64,000 bases of DNA from Fimbriimonadia bacterium (GTDB lineage Bacteria > Armatimonadota > Fimbriimonadia > Fimbriimonadales > GBS-DC): positions 102,330-166,329 of the forward strand of contig JAHCHP010000005.1 of the NCBI GenBank assembly GCA_026129765.1, in the 5' to 3' direction. The notes beneath the pieces are model-generated. The model did not search any database and had not been told where the DNA came from. It saw only the letters and a list, made by a program, of their open reading frames with translations. Each line of letters begins with the position of its first letter. Within the stretch, counting starts at the first letter, position 1. The position numbers and the translations under genes were made by a program. Below are positions 17,759 to 27,197 of this stretch, in pieces.

Positions 17759-19882
17759 TCACTCAGGTTTTTCTATCCATGCGACGCGATTCCTGCCAAA
17801 TCGCTTGGCTTTTTCCAGCGCGACATCGGCGGTTCTCAATAATTCTTCAGGATTTTCGCAAGAATCGGGGTAACCCGCCACGCCAAAGCAGGCAGTCAGA
17901 TGGTGAACCTGATCGCCATGAAGCCCCCTAAAGGCATGCGATTCAATTAACTGACGGACACGCTCCGCGGCGGAGGCGGCTTCCTTCAGGGATAAAGTCG
18001 GCAGCAAAACCGCGAATTCATCGCCGCCATAACGCGCGATGATCTCCGTTTCCCGCATAGAGGCGCGCAGCAATTCGCCAAACTGAATCAGCATATGATC
18101 GCCTTCTAAATGGCTGAACTGGTCATTCACCTGCTTGAACTGGTCCAAGTCGATAAGAATGAGCGAGAACGGGGACTGGTAGCGTTTGGCGCGTTTGATT
18201 TCATCTCGAAGGCGCGTCTGAAAATAGCGATAATTATAAAGCCCGGTTAAGCCGTCGGTGATCGCCAGCGTTTCCAGCTGGCTCAGCAGGCGCGCCCGCT
18301 CCAATATGAGTGTGAGATGTGCCGCCAACACCTGAACCATTTCGAAATCCGATTCGTGGAACGCTCCCGCTTCCTGCCCTTCCAGCACCAGCGCGCCGCG
18401 CGCTTGGTGACCGCTGACGAGACTGGCGACCATCAAACTGAGTGGATTTCCCGGCTCCCATGCGCTGAAACGCGCGTCGTTCTGGGCATTTTCGATGTGG
18501 AAGGGCTTGTGATCGCTGGCGAACCATCCCGCAAGCCCATCGCCTTTTTCAAAACGCATGCGTTGAATCGACTCATTGTATTCGCCCTCCGCTGCGGTTT
18601 GCTCCCACTGGTGTTGGTCGTTGATGAGATAGAGGGCAGCCCCGCTGAAAGGAATGGAAGAACGAATGAGGCTCAAGGTTCTTTGGGCAATTTCTCCGGG
18701 CGCAAGGGTACTGAACAAGATTTGGTCCAGCGCGTGCAGGGTGTTCAGTTCCTGCATGCGCTGCTGGGTATCTTGCAGTTGTTCTTGCAGGGCAATCAGC
18801 GACGTGATATGGGGCGCGACGGTCAGCAAACGCTCCTCTACGCTGGGTTCGAAACCGCCGGTGTGAACCGTCGCAAAGGACAATATGCCATAGTATCGGT
18901 CAGGGGTACGCAAAGGAATAGAGAGCGTTTGTTGGGAACGCAGGGACGAACCTTGGGCAGAAACCGGCGATGCATGCGCCTGCTGCAGTTCTTCTTTGGG
19001 CAGAGAAGTGAGGTATTGGGTCAAACGCTGCGCCACGCTGGGAATCCATTTAACCCGTTTCTGGGATGCGGCTTGGAGGGGTTCATGGTAGCGGGCAAGC
19101 GCGCCGCACGAGGCGCGAACGCGCAACTGCAATCCCGACTCGTCCAACAGCCACAGCACTGCGCCAGACGCGCCGAACCGCGCGCTTAGATATTCCAGCA
19201 TCTTTTGATAGAAATCCTCTTCATCGATAGCGCGAACCCGGCTCAACACCTCCAAAGAGTCTTGTGTTTCCTTCATCGCCTCTTGTAAATGGCGGTAATG
19301 GTATGCCAGTTCTCGATAGCGGGCGCGCAGTTCCCTCTGGGAGGTTTCCACTTCATTGAGAGTCTGGAGCCATCGCTGCTGGGCTGGATGGGAAGGCGCG
19401 GCGGTTTCCTGCAATTCCCGTCGGGAAACTACCGCAAAGAGCGCACCCACCCCCATGAGAGCGATAAGGTGAAGCCAATGAACCGGCTCCAGGGGCAGCA
19501 TTTGACGGTTCAGCGCGCCCACGACCGCCCAGTAGAGAGCCGCCGAACTGATGCTGCAGACCCACGCCAGCCGAACCCCATGCGTCAAAGCTGCCGCCCC
19601 ACAAGGCAGAAAGTAGAGCCAGAAAAAATGTTCGGGAATGCGCAGTGTCCAGAGCCACAGCGTCGCGAGCGCGAGATCGATAGCGGTTTCCAACACCGCA
19701 AACCAAGGGGCATTCGCGGCTTGTGTTCGGCGCAATAAAACGATCAGCAACGCGCTGACGCTGCCCATAACCGCAGCTGTTGCGGACTGGCTCAGCGTAT
19801 CGTTTGCCAGCCACCATGCGCCCGCCATCAAGAGACCGTTTGTGAGCAAGCGCGCCACAAAAAGCGAAAAGTTGAGGGTCAT
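17759..19882 (-). CDS. GAF-domain diguanylate cyclase
   Basis: 707 residues. Several N-terminal hydrophobic helices (about 5-165) are followed by a coiled coil, two GAF-like domains (about 205-350 and 380-530), and a C-terminal GGDEF domain beginning near 540 (DGLTGLYNYRYFQTRLRDEI). The active site reads RYGGDEF (617-623), so cyclic-di-GMP synthesis is expected. The usual inhibitory RxxD site is RETE here, suggesting weaker product inhibition. The start codon overlaps the hisA stop as ATGA at 19879-19882. Signals sensed by the GAF domains are unknown. Confidence 0.92.
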   Translation of the reverse strand: MTLNFSLFVARLLTNGLLMAGAWWLANDTLSQSATAAVMGSVSALLIVLLRRTQAANAPWFAVLETAIDLALATLWLWTLRIPEHFFWLYFLPCGAAALTHGVRLAWVCSISSAALYWAVVGALNRQMLPLEPVHWLHLIALMGVGALFAVVSRRELQETAAPSHPAQQRWLQTLNEVETSQRELRARYRELAYHYRHLQEAMKETQDSLEVLSRVRAIDEEDFYQKMLEYLSARFGASGAVLWLLDESGLQLRVRASCGALARYHEPLQAASQKRVKWIPSVAQRLTQYLTSLPKEELQQAHASPVSAQGSSLRSQQTLSIPLRTPDRYYGILSFATVHTGGFEPSVEERLLTVAPHITSLIALQEQLQDTQQRMQELNTLHALDQILFSTLAPGEIAQRTLSLIRSSIPFSGAALYLINDQHQWEQTAAEGEYNESIQRMRFEKGDGLAGWFASDHKPFHIENAQNDARFSAWEPGNPLSLMVASLVSGHQARGALVLEGQEAGAFHESDFEMVQVLAAHLTLILERARLLSQLETLAITDGLTGLYNYRYFQTRLRDEIKRAKRYQSPFSLILIDLDQFKQVNDQFSHLEGDHMLIQFGELLRASMRETEIIARYGGDEFAVLLPTLSLKEAASAAERVRQLIESHAFRGLHGDQVHHLTACFGVAGYPDSCENPEELLRTADVALEKAKRFGRNRVAWIEKPE

Positions 19883-20613
19883 GCTCGAAACGTTTTTAAG
19901 GCATCTCGAATCGTAAAACGACGCTCATAGAGCGCTTTCCCGACAATCACCCCTTCCAATCCCTCCTTCGAAAGCGCGTTTAAGGCTTGCAGGTCTTCTA
20001 AACGGCTGACGCCCCCCGACGCGATGACCGGGATGGAAACGGCTTGAAGCAGCGCGCGAATGGGTTCGACCTGGGTTCCAGAAAGGGTGCCGTCCAAGTC
20101 GATATTGGTGAAGATGATGCGTTTCGCCCCCCACTGTTCCGCTGCCTGCGCCACAGAGAGATAATTGTGGGCGGTGGTCGCTTGCCATCCTTGAGTCGCC
20201 GCCTGCCCATCGCGCGCATCCAATCCCAGCACGGCTTGATCGCCCAGCGTCTCAAACATGGCGGCTGCCAACTCGGGGTTTTCGATAGCGGTCGTGCCGA
20301 TAATGACCCGATCCGCGCCCGCCTCCAAAACCGATTGCGCATGCTCTAAGGTTCGGATACCGCCGCCGACCTGGGTGGGAATCTCAACTGCCCGGCAGAT
20401 GTCGCCGATGAGTTCCAACTGCTCTGGGTAGCCTTCCAACGCGCCCCCCAAATCCACAATATGAAGTCTGGGCGCGCCCTCTTCTGCCCACCGCCGGGCA
20501 ATGACCAACGGATCGCTGCCATAAACCGTCTGCTGTTGATAGTCGCCCTTCAACAGCCTGACACAACGCCCGCCCAAAATGTCGATGGCTGGGATGATTT
20601 CAATGATTGCCAT
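19879..20613 (-). CDS. hisA: ProFAR isomerase of histidine biosynthesis
   Basis: 244 residues, standard length. The TIM-barrel enzyme isomerises ProFAR to PRFAR. Signatures: IIPAIDILGGRCVRLLKGDY with catalytic Asp, LHIVDLGGALEG, QVGGGIRTLEHAQSVLEAGADRVIIGT, GLDARDG, FTNIDLDGTLSG and VIASGGVS. No other his gene lies nearby. GGAG lies upstream of the ATG, within the aminotransferase end; the two genes overlap by 14 nt. Confidence 0.95.
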   Translation of the reverse strand: MAIIEIIPAIDILGGRCVRLLKGDYQQQTVYGSDPLVIARRWAEEGAPRLHIVDLGGALEGYPEQLELIGDICRAVEIPTQVGGGIRTLEHAQSVLEAGADRVIIGTTAIENPELAAAMFETLGDQAVLGLDARDGQAATQGWQATTAHNYLSVAQAAEQWGAKRIIFTNIDLDGTLSGTQVEPIRALLQAVSIPVIASGGVSRLEDLQALNALSKEGLEGVIVGKALYERRFTIRDALKTFRA

Positions 20614-21697
20614 GCAGTATTGTCTCCATTGCCTGTAACAACTTCTTTACATGGTCGGTTTGGCAGGAGTGTCCCATCAGTCCTATGCGCCATACTTTGC
20701 CTTTCCAATCGCCCAACCCGCCGCCGATTTCGATACCAAACTCATTCAGCAAACGGCTGCGAAACGGGGCATCTTCCACTCCCTCTGGAATATGAAGGCT
20801 GGTGAGCGTGGGAGCGCGATGTTCCGGCTCAACACAAAAAGAGAGCCCCAACGCGCTCGCGCCCTGGTAGAATTTAGACGCCACTTGCCGGTGACGCTCA
20901 AACCGTTGCTCTATACCCTCTTCCTCTATCATCTTTAACGCCTCTTGTAAAGCGTAAAAGAGCGAGACCGGCGTGGTGTGGTGATAGATTCGTTTCTCGT
21001 TCCAGTAGTCCCACAGCAAGCGTATATCCAGATACCAACTCCGATTGGGATGGCTCCGGTTGGCAATGGCTTGCCATGCGCTCTCGCTGAGGGTGATGGG
21101 AGCGAGACCGGGCGGCGCGCCCACGCATTTTTGGGTCGCGCTGTAGCAAACGTCCACACCCCATTCATCCACCTTCACGGGCAGACCGCCCAAGCTGGTG
21201 ACCGCATCCATCACAAACAGCGCGCCGCACGATTTCGCTAAATGCGCGATCTCTGAGATGGGTTGAACCACACCGGTGGAGGTTTCGGCATGGACACATG
21301 CCACTAATTTCCAGCGGTCCTTCTGGTCGAGAGCCGCTTGTATCTGTTCGGGCTGCAGCGGTTTCCCCCACTCTGCGCGCGCGACATGCACATCCGCGCC
21401 ATAGCGCCGCGCGATTTCAACCATCCGTTCCCCAAAAAAGCCGATGGCGCCAATCAACACTGGGTCCCCCGGTTCGATCAGGTTGCCCAGCGCGCACTCC
21501 ATCCCGCTCATGCCGGTTCCCGGTAAAGCGAGTGTGACCTCGTTTTGGGTCTGGAACAACTGGCGCAAACCTTGTTGAACTTTTTTCAAAATCTCGAAAA
21601 GCTGAGGGTCTAAATAGCCTAAAAGCGGTTGTGACATCGATGCCAGCGCGCGAGGAGAGACCATGCTGGGACCGGGACCAAGTAGTAAGCGTGTCAT
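20600..21697 (-). CDS. Class V aminotransferase (serine/alanine-glyoxylate type)
   Basis: 365 residues of a fold-type I PLP enzyme. It begins LLLGPGPSMVSPRALASM, the usual opening of alanine-glyoxylate/serine-pyruvate aminotransferases and related phosphoserine-like enzymes. The SATQKCVGAPPGLAPITLS region contains the PLP lysine (QK), and ETSTGVVQPISEIA is also typical. Serine-glyoxylate or alanine-glyoxylate activity is likely; a glycolate-oxidase subunit (GlcF) elsewhere in the window is consistent with glyoxylate metabolism. SD AAGGAAA about 9 nt upstream. A GGTATACT box lies upstream in the divergent spacer. Confidence 0.9.
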   Translation of the reverse strand: MTRLLLGPGPSMVSPRALASMSQPLLGYLDPQLFEILKKVQQGLRQLFQTQNEVTLALPGTGMSGMECALGNLIEPGDPVLIGAIGFFGERMVEIARRYGADVHVARAEWGKPLQPEQIQAALDQKDRWKLVACVHAETSTGVVQPISEIAHLAKSCGALFVMDAVTSLGGLPVKVDEWGVDVCYSATQKCVGAPPGLAPITLSESAWQAIANRSHPNRSWYLDIRLLWDYWNEKRIYHHTTPVSLFYALQEALKMIEEEGIEQRFERHRQVASKFYQGASALGLSFCVEPEHRAPTLTSLHIPEGVEDAPFRSRLLNEFGIEIGGGLGDWKGKVWRIGLMGHSCQTDHVKKLLQAMETILHGNH

Positions 21698-21867
21698 AAC
21701 GGTTCAGTTTCCTTTGTTAAATTGATCGTTCGGGCGCGCTTCTTTGCCCTGTTTGAGTATACCTCGATGTAATAATACAGGATAAAATCCACCCTCAGCA
21801 GGCAGGAATTTGGCAAGCATGGGCTAATCATATACTATTCATCTTTTCTTAACAGGAGGGAAATGCG

Positions 21868-22698
21868 ATGAATCGTCGTTTAGGTTTCACTCTCATTGAA
21901 TTGCTGGTGGTGATTGCCATCATAGCGATTTTGGCTGCTATTTTATTCCCTGTTTTTGCGCAGGCGCGTGAAAAAGGGCGTCAAGCCTCTTGCGCCTCAA
22001 ATATGAACCAATTGGCAAAAGCCGCGTTGATGTATTCGGCGGATTACAACAATGTGCTGGCTCCCAACCGTATGGTGCTGGGCAACACCGGACCGCTCCC
22101 CGATCAGTTGCGCCGCTGCTGGGTGGATGTGATTGTGCCGTATGTCAAGAACAACGGTATATTCAGTTGCCCAAGCGCGCCCCCGATGCCCAACACGGTC
22201 AACCCTTCGTCTGGCATGACGTGGATGGAACGCGGGTGGTTCCCCTATGGCTATAACGCCCATATCGCTGGCTGGTATTGGATCGGCTTACCGGGCGCGC
22301 AATTCTCCGACACGCTGATGCTGCCCAACATCTCGAAGCTGAAGTATGCTGCGCAGTTTGTGCTGTTCGCGGAAACGATGAACGGTCCCACCGAAGCGCC
22401 CCGAAATTGTCGTGGCTTCGCGGCGGACAACAACTGCTTTGGCGGTTGCGATGGCGATGCCAGTCGTCGTTGCGTCTTATCGGGTTTGGCGATCAGCGGC
22501 ACTGCAGGCACATCGCCTCTTTCAGCGCGCCATTCCGGCGGTCTCAATATCGCTTTGGGCGATGGACATGTCAAGTGGTTTCGTTTGGAAGCGGTTGTGC
22601 CGCAGCCCGGGTTAGGCATGAACTGCGCCAATATCGAAGAGCGGCGCGATTTCAACTCAGCCGATTTGCGCTGGTTGATCTGGAACCGCTGTAAGTAA
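21868..22698 (+). CDS. Type II/IV-like pseudopilin with H-x9-DG motif
   Basis: 276 residues with a prepilin leader MNRRLG, cleavage expected before F, then [20 protein letters not shown]. It ends with the processing-associated motif [17 protein letters not shown] (the H-x9-DG family common in Armatimonadota and Planctomycetota, previously DUF1559-related). Eight or so cysteines are scattered through the globular part, possibly in disulfides. GGAGGG lies about 7 nt before the ATG. First of a three-gene plus-strand run with a small membrane protein and a second pseudopilin. Confidence 0.93.
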   Translation: MNRRLGFTLIELLVVIAIIAILAAILFPVFAQAREKGRQASCASNMNQLAKAALMYSADYNNVLAPNRMVLGNTGPLPDQLRRCWVDVIVPYVKNNGIFSCPSAPPMPNTVNPSSGMTWMERGWFPYGYNAHIAGWYWIGLPGAQFSDTLMLPNISKLKYAAQFVLFAETMNGPTEAPRNCRGFAADNNCFGGCDGDASRRCVLSGLAISGTAGTSPLSARHSGGLNIALGDGHVKWFRLEAVVPQPGLGMNCANIEERRDFNSADLRWLIWNRCK

Positions 22699-22713
22699 GG
22701 AGATTCGCGCTCT

Positions 22714-22902
22714 ATGGACGCATTGAAAAGTAATCCGAAGATGGCATACGTGTTGTTTGGTGTGGCTCTGGTCTTGTTGATTCTCAGCATGCTCTGGACT
22801 TTCGGCGGGTCTGGGACGCCCGATATTCCGGTGGAAACCCAGACGGCTCCGGTTCAACAGCAGCCCGTTGATCCGAACCAAGGCACCGCGACGCCGCTTT
22901 GA
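22714..22902 (+). CDS. Small single-pass membrane protein
   Basis: 62 residues: a short polar N-terminus, one transmembrane helix (MAYVLFGVALVLLILSMLW), then a Pro/Gln/Thr-rich tail (VETQTAPVQQQPVDPNQ). AAGGAG precedes the ATG within the preceding intergenic gap of 15 nt. It sits between two pseudopilins on the same strand, hence an accessory to their secretion or assembly is plausible. No family recognised. Confidence 0.7.
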   Translation: MDALKSNPKMAYVLFGVALVLLILSMLWTFGGSGTPDIPVETQTAPVQQQPVDPNQGTATPL

Positions 22903-22932
22903 AGTCAGCCTGATTATATATTGGAGGACGAC

Positions 22933-23853
22933 ATGAAAAAAGGTTTCACTTTGATTGAATTGTTAGTGGTTATAGCGATCATTGCTATTTTGGCAGCTAT
23001 TCTTTTTCCTGTTTTCGCCCGCGCGCGTGAACAGGCAAACCGTACCGCCTGTATGAACAACCTGAAACAGATTGCGACCGCAGGCATTACTTATTTGCAG
23101 GATTATGACGAAACAATGCCGGGCATGGTGAACATGTATTCGGGCGTGAACGAAGCCAATCCGAACAACGCAACCCAATATTTCAACCCATGGCTGCGCA
23201 CGACGCCCTGTTATGTAAACCAACAGCTTACCGCCTGCAACACAAGCGGGACCTCGCCCCAAACCCTGCTCTACCAACCGATTGGGCAACGGGTGGGCAA
23301 TGCGCCGGTTTCGAACCAGAATCCCTATCCGAACTTTGTGTTTCGGGTGCTGAACCCTTATATGAAGGATGGACATTCTGGGGTGACGATGCCGACCCGA
23401 ACCGCGCCGGGCATGTGGGCATGTCCTTCCGACTCTGACTCGTTAATCAACAATGGGAGTGAAGCCGCGCTGTTTGAGTTGAGCGGTTTGCCCCATTGGC
23501 GAACCTTCGGGCATGATTACATGTACAACACTTGGCTGGTTTACTCCTACGCGGATCGTTTCCGCAACGCCAGCGCTGCCAGCCAGTGGGTTTATAAACC
23601 TTTGTCTATTGCCAGCGTCGCGCGTCCTTCGGAGACGATTATGATGTTTGAGGCTTATCCGATTTGGCATGGCACGACTGCCGCGCCCAACGGAGCGCAG
23701 CTGCCAGATCAATGGAACGTCGCGTTTGCAGATGGCCATGCAAAGAACATGAACCATTCTACTTTCATGGATCAGCATCCCACCGTTGCGGGCGGCGCGG
23801 GATCACGAACCCGTCTGAATCAGGATGTCTCTCTGGATAATCCGAACCAGTAA
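22933..23853 (+). CDS. Pseudopilin with H-x9-DG-type motif
   Basis: 306 residues. MKKG leader, then [20 protein letters not shown] and [20 protein letters not shown]. The C-terminal motif is [14 protein letters not shown] preceded by [10 protein letters not shown] moved the start from TTG 22921 to ATG 22933 because GGAGG at 22923-22927 then fits as the ribosome site. The globular domain is divergent from its neighbour, so the pair may form a heteromeric pseudopilus or be independent substrates. The pyrE gene follows by 3 nt. Confidence 0.92.
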   Translation: MKKGFTLIELLVVIAIIAILAAILFPVFARAREQANRTACMNNLKQIATAGITYLQDYDETMPGMVNMYSGVNEANPNNATQYFNPWLRTTPCYVNQQLTACNTSGTSPQTLLYQPIGQRVGNAPVSNQNPYPNFVFRVLNPYMKDGHSGVTMPTRTAPGMWACPSDSDSLINNGSEAALFELSGLPHWRTFGHDYMYNTWLVYSYADRFRNASAASQWVYKPLSIASVARPSETIMMFEAYPIWHGTTAAPNGAQLPDQWNVAFADGHAKNMNHSTFMDQHPTVAGGAGSRTRLNQDVSLDNPNQ

Positions 23854-23856
23854 GCG

Positions 23857-24417
23857 ATGGATATCCAAACTTTGGAGCAAGCAGGCGCTGTGCTGAACGG
23901 GCATTTTCAACTGTCGTCCGGGCGGCACAGTGCCCTCTATTTCGAGAAGTTCAGGCTTTTGGAAAGACCCGCGTTGCTGACGCCCCTGGTACAGGCGATG
24001 GTAGCGCCTTGGCGAGAGAAAGGGATCGAGGTGGTGGTAGGTCCCACGATAGGCGGTCTATTGGTGGCTTATGAGGCGGCGCGCCAGCTCAATCTCTGGG
24101 CAGGCTATGCGGAACGTGAGGGCGAACAGCGGGTTTTCCGACGCGGACTGCGCTTTGAGCCCAACATGCGCGCGCTGGTAGTGGATGATGTGTTGACGAC
24201 CGGGCTGTCGGTTCATGAGATGATCGGAGCCTCTCAGTCGGCTGGCTTGAAAGTGGCAGGGGTTGCGGTTTTGATTGACCGTTCTGAGACCCCACCAGAT
24301 TTTGGGTGTGATTTCACCGCGGCTTTGCGGTTGGAAGGCAAAACGTATGCGCCCGACGCATGCCCTCTCTGCCAGCAAGGCATTCCCTTAACCAAGCGCG
24401 GCAGCCGGGGAATATGA
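23857..24417 (+). CDS. pyrE: Orotate phosphoribosyltransferase
   Basis: 186 residues, usual length. Converts orotate plus PRPP to OMP in pyrimidine synthesis. Signatures: LSSGRHSALYFEKFRLLERP, VVGPTIGGLLVAYEAA and the PRPP-binding ALVVDDVLTTGLSVHEMI. The C-terminal DFGCDFTAALRLEGKTYAPDACP ends with a Cys-x2-Cys pair (CPLCQQG), seen in some thermophile-type enzymes. It is 3 nt downstream of the pseudopilin stop, an unusual partnership likely due to genome compaction. Confidence 0.94.
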   Translation: MDIQTLEQAGAVLNGHFQLSSGRHSALYFEKFRLLERPALLTPLVQAMVAPWREKGIEVVVGPTIGGLLVAYEAARQLNLWAGYAEREGEQRVFRRGLRFEPNMRALVVDDVLTTGLSVHEMIGASQSAGLKVAGVAVLIDRSETPPDFGCDFTAALRLEGKTYAPDACPLCQQGIPLTKRGSRGI

Positions 24418-24461
24418 CTTTGAGCAAGCCAAGGTACAATTCATTCAGAGGTGGATAGGCA

Positions 24462-24725
24462 ATAACTGTAATTTTAGAACTGCCTTCTGAATTAGAAACT
24501 CGTGTAAAAAGCCAAGCGGAATCGCTGGGTATGACCTTAGAAGCTTATCTCGAATATGTAATCAAGCAAGCCGCTATGCCTACCACAGGTGAGGAACTCA
24601 TTGAGATATGGGAAAGAGATGGGGTCTTGGGCGCATGGACAAACCGCGTTGATATTAAAGACAGCCTGGAGTTTGCCCGTGATTTGCGTCGAGTTGCCGA
24701 GACCCGGCAGAAGGATCCTTCATGA
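24462..24725 (+). CDS. vapB: VapB-like antitoxin with apparent ATA start
   Basis: An open frame after a TAG at 24456 reads, from ATA at 24462, I-TVILELPSELETRVKSQAE, then GMTLEAYLEYVIKQA. That opening matches the usual N-terminal beta strand and first helix of VapB antitoxins. The nearest ATG (24531) would delete that DNA-binding part. GAGGTGG lies 7-9 nt before the ATA, and a GGTACAAT box at 24433-24440 is a candidate -10. So either ATA is used, or an ATG-to-ATA change has crippled the gene. It overlaps vapC as ATGA. Confidence 0.72.
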   Translation: MTVILELPSELETRVKSQAESLGMTLEAYLEYVIKQAAMPTTGEELIEIWERDGVLGAWTNRVDIKDSLEFARDLRRVAETRQKDPS

Positions 24726-25101
24726 TTGTGCTGGATACCGATATTCTGATTGATTTACTCAGAAAACATCCGCCTGCCGTAGCTTGGGTCAAATCGTTGA
24801 AGGAACCTTTAGCGACAACAGGATACTCTGCCTTAGAACTTTATCAGGGATGCCGAAATACTGACGAGGCGCAAGTGGTATCCAGTATGTTGTCAAGAAT
24901 TCGTTTACTTTGGGCGAGAGAAGAAGATTGTTTGCATGCGCTCTCTTTTTCCCCTCTACACGCTTATCTCATTCGCTGGGCTTATTAGATGCTTTGATAG
25001 GCGCGACCGTAATCGGTCTGAACGGCACACTTTACTCCTTCAATCAAAAGCATTTTCAAAGCATTCCACAGTTAGAAATTGTGGCTCCCTATGCTCGTTG
25101 A
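24722..25101 (+). pseudogene. vapC: VapC-type PIN toxin, frameshifted
   Basis: The PIN domain begins MIVLDTDILIDLL (first catalytic Asp), with the conserved Glu in ALELYQGC. The frame then ends at 24988 with RWAY. The matching C-terminal half is in the next frame: LSHSLGLLDALIGATVIG and TLYSFNQKHF, ending at 25101, and carries the remaining acidic and Asn motifs. One extra T in the T5 tract at 24946-24950 would restore one 126-residue PIN protein. Without frame restoration the toxin lacks a catalytic Asp, so it should be inactive unless slippage happens. Confidence 0.85.
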
Positions 25102-25195
25102 GGATGGTTTCATAACTGAAGAGTCGACCACATTGTAATTACCGAGAGAAATCATTGAGACTGAGGAGACACTCAAAGAACAACAAAGATCCTAC

Positions 25196-26455
25196 TCATT
25201 TTTCCTCCTCCTCATCTTCTACGAATACGACCCCGCTGCCTCCCTTGACTTGGATCCATTCATCGCCCTCTTTCACCGAGACAATCACTTCAGGCGCATT
25301 GAACCTGCCATCCTCATGTTCCAAAACCACATTGCCCTTCAGAATGAGTATCTCTTTCTTTTGGTCATACTCCGCGCTTTGCGCTGTCAAGGTTCGGGTT
25401 TTACCATCCTTCACTTTTTGAACCGCTTTCAGGTTGCCTTTCAGATAGGCGATTTTCTTCCGGTAGAAATATTCGATTTGATCGCAGGTAATCACCACGG
25501 GATAGCGGCGCGCGCTCTGCAAGGTGGTCTCTTCTTGGTCCGTGTTCGGGGGGGCGATATCTTCCTCTTTGGGCTTCACTAACAACTGCACCTTGTTGGA
25601 AAGCAGCGCGCGCTTCTCTCTGAGCCATGCCTCCATTTTATCGCCCGTCAGTTCCACTTTGGGGTCGGTCAATGAGAGCGATCCGGTCGCCGTCACATAG
25701 CGCGTTTTTTCATTGTAGGAGGCGCGCTTGGCTTTCATCACCGTGTCTTCGTCGGTCACGGTCAAATCGTCCACATCCAACACATCTTTGATTCCCTTTG
25801 CGCCGCTATAGGTGATTTTCAGTTCCCTTTTCTTGTCGTTTTCTGAGCCGGGCGGCTGTGCCTGCATAAAGAGCGCGCCCGCGCCCAAGATAATCTGACG
25901 GTTGGATAAGTCAAGCGTGAAGCCTTTAACGGTGGCGCGACCCTCCTTCCATTGGAGATGAGTTTCGCTGGGAGCGTTGATCTTCCGGGCGCGCGTATCC
26001 CATTGTATCTCTGAAACGCGCGCGGTCATGGGTTGGTCCTGGAGCCAGCGGTTCTTTAAGATCGTGATTTTGGGGTTGCCCGATAGTTGCGCCTGCTGTT
26101 TAGATGTTTGGTAGAGCAGGAGTTTGGCGGTCGCTTTCGCGAAAAGCTCGCCTTCTTCATACAGTTGACTCTCTTTGATATTGATCACGCGCCATTCAAT
26201 CCGGTCGCGAGAGAGGTCGATACGGTCTGCCGTCACCTCTGCCCATTTCTTTTGTTCATCGCGCAGGGTCAGTTCCACTTGCTCGAAACGGACGGCCACA
26301 TTGCCCAAGCCCGCTTCCGCAAACCGCTGGTTAAAACGCGCAAAGGGGTCTTGTCTGCGCAGGAGTTCGATAGTCCAGAGGAGGGCAGCCATCACGCAGA
26401 GGCTGCCCATCAATATCATGAACCTTCTAAGAAAGGATTTAAGGACAGTTTGCAT
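25196..26455 (-). CDS. LptC/LptA-like periplasmic LPS-export protein (fused)
   Basis: 419 residues with one N-terminal membrane anchor (FMILMGSLCVMAALLW). The middle and C-terminal parts are built from repeated short beta elements typical of the OstA/LptA/LptC jellyroll: ASYNEKTRYVTATGSL, LTGDKMEAWL, KIAYLKGNLKAVQKV, QSAEYDQKKEILILKGNVV. The family carries lipopolysaccharide between the membranes. Length suggests a fusion of an LptC-type anchored unit to an LptA-type one. The Glu-rich C-terminus (VEDEEEEK) is unusual. It overlaps the upstream lipoprotein gene by 17 nt. Confidence 0.8.
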   Translation of the reverse strand: MQTVLKSFLRRFMILMGSLCVMAALLWTIELLRRQDPFARFNQRFAEAGLGNVAVRFEQVELTLRDEQKKWAEVTADRIDLSRDRIEWRVINIKESQLYEEGELFAKATAKLLLYQTSKQQAQLSGNPKITILKNRWLQDQPMTARVSEIQWDTRARKINAPSETHLQWKEGRATVKGFTLDLSNRQIILGAGALFMQAQPPGSENDKKRELKITYSGAKGIKDVLDVDDLTVTDEDTVMKAKRASYNEKTRYVTATGSLSLTDPKVELTGDKMEAWLREKRALLSNKVQLLVKPKEEDIAPPNTDQEETTLQSARRYPVVITCDQIEYFYRKKIAYLKGNLKAVQKVKDGKTRTLTAQSAEYDQKKEILILKGNVVLEHEDGRFNAPEVIVSVKEGDEWIQVKGGSGVVFVEDEEEEK

Positions 26456-27026
26456 CCGGTGGGGGCGGCGGTGTGGTAGAGTTTGAAGGATAGAGTTCCA
26501 CCGTGCCTAAATTCGCGATCACGCCCAGTTGGAAGTCGCTGGGGAACCGGTTGGTTGCCAGCAGACAACCCACACTGGTGACAGGGCTGTCCGGAATCTG
26601 CACGACTCGCGTTGTGTTGTTGGTTTTCGGGTCTCTGTGAACCGCAATCGCGGTGTAGCCCGCCGGTCGCTGTAACCAGATTCCCTGGAAAGTCCCACTG
26701 ACTGGCAAGTCGCTGATGATATAATCGCCTAATTTCGCGTTCGGATTCAGCACTCTGGCAGCATCCAGCAAGATTTGCCTGCTCGGATTGGTCAGTGAGC
26801 TAACCACCTGCTTGAAAGAAAATTGGACATTTCCAATATAGAACACGAGGTTCAGATTGGGAATGTTCGCCTTGGTCTGCGAGTCGACAACATTGATGGT
26901 CGCCACGCGCGTGTTGCTGGGCGTGACATTATTGGTTCCGCCTGAACCGCCGCCGCCGCAGCCATTAAAGATCAGGATTGCTGGCGCACACGCCATCCAT
27001 AGCCACCGCCGAGTTTTCCAATTCAT
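26439..27026 (-). CDS. Lipoprotein of unknown function
   Basis: 195 residues: lipoprotein signal with lipobox IFNGC (Cys about 23), then a Gly/Ser linker (GGGGSGGTNN), a beta-rich domain resembling carboxypeptidase-regulatory-like folds (ATINVVDSQTKANIPNL) and a proline-rich end (TTPPPPPDANCP). AAGGAGG is 12 nt upstream of the ATG. Upstream of and overlapping the LptC/LptA-like gene, hence probably on the same transcript and at the cell envelope. Confidence 0.75.
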   Translation of the reverse strand: MNWKTRRWLWMACAPAILIFNGCGGGGSGGTNNVTPSNTRVATINVVDSQTKANIPNLNLVFYIGNVQFSFKQVVSSLTNPSRQILLDAARVLNPNAKLGDYIISDLPVSGTFQGIWLQRPAGYTAIAVHRDPKTNNTTRVVQIPDSPVTSVGCLLATNRFPSDFQLGVIANLGTVELYPSNSTTPPPPPDANCP

Positions 27027-27197
27027 TTGCTTGATAAGCCTCCTTCGTAATTCAGTTCGATATTCTACAAGATAGACTGCTATTCCTGCTAATTCGTTTC
27101 ATTCCATGCGCTTTTTTTCTCATTTTTGGGTGATACCACCCTTGCGACTGGGATCATGCAGGAGTTTGCTGTTGGCTGTCCAAATACAGGCACTACC

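Noticed and set aside
18317..19189. 290-codon plus-strand frame opposite the GAF cyclase
   Set aside because: Antisense of conserved GAF sequence, Arg/Gln-rich, no ribosome site.
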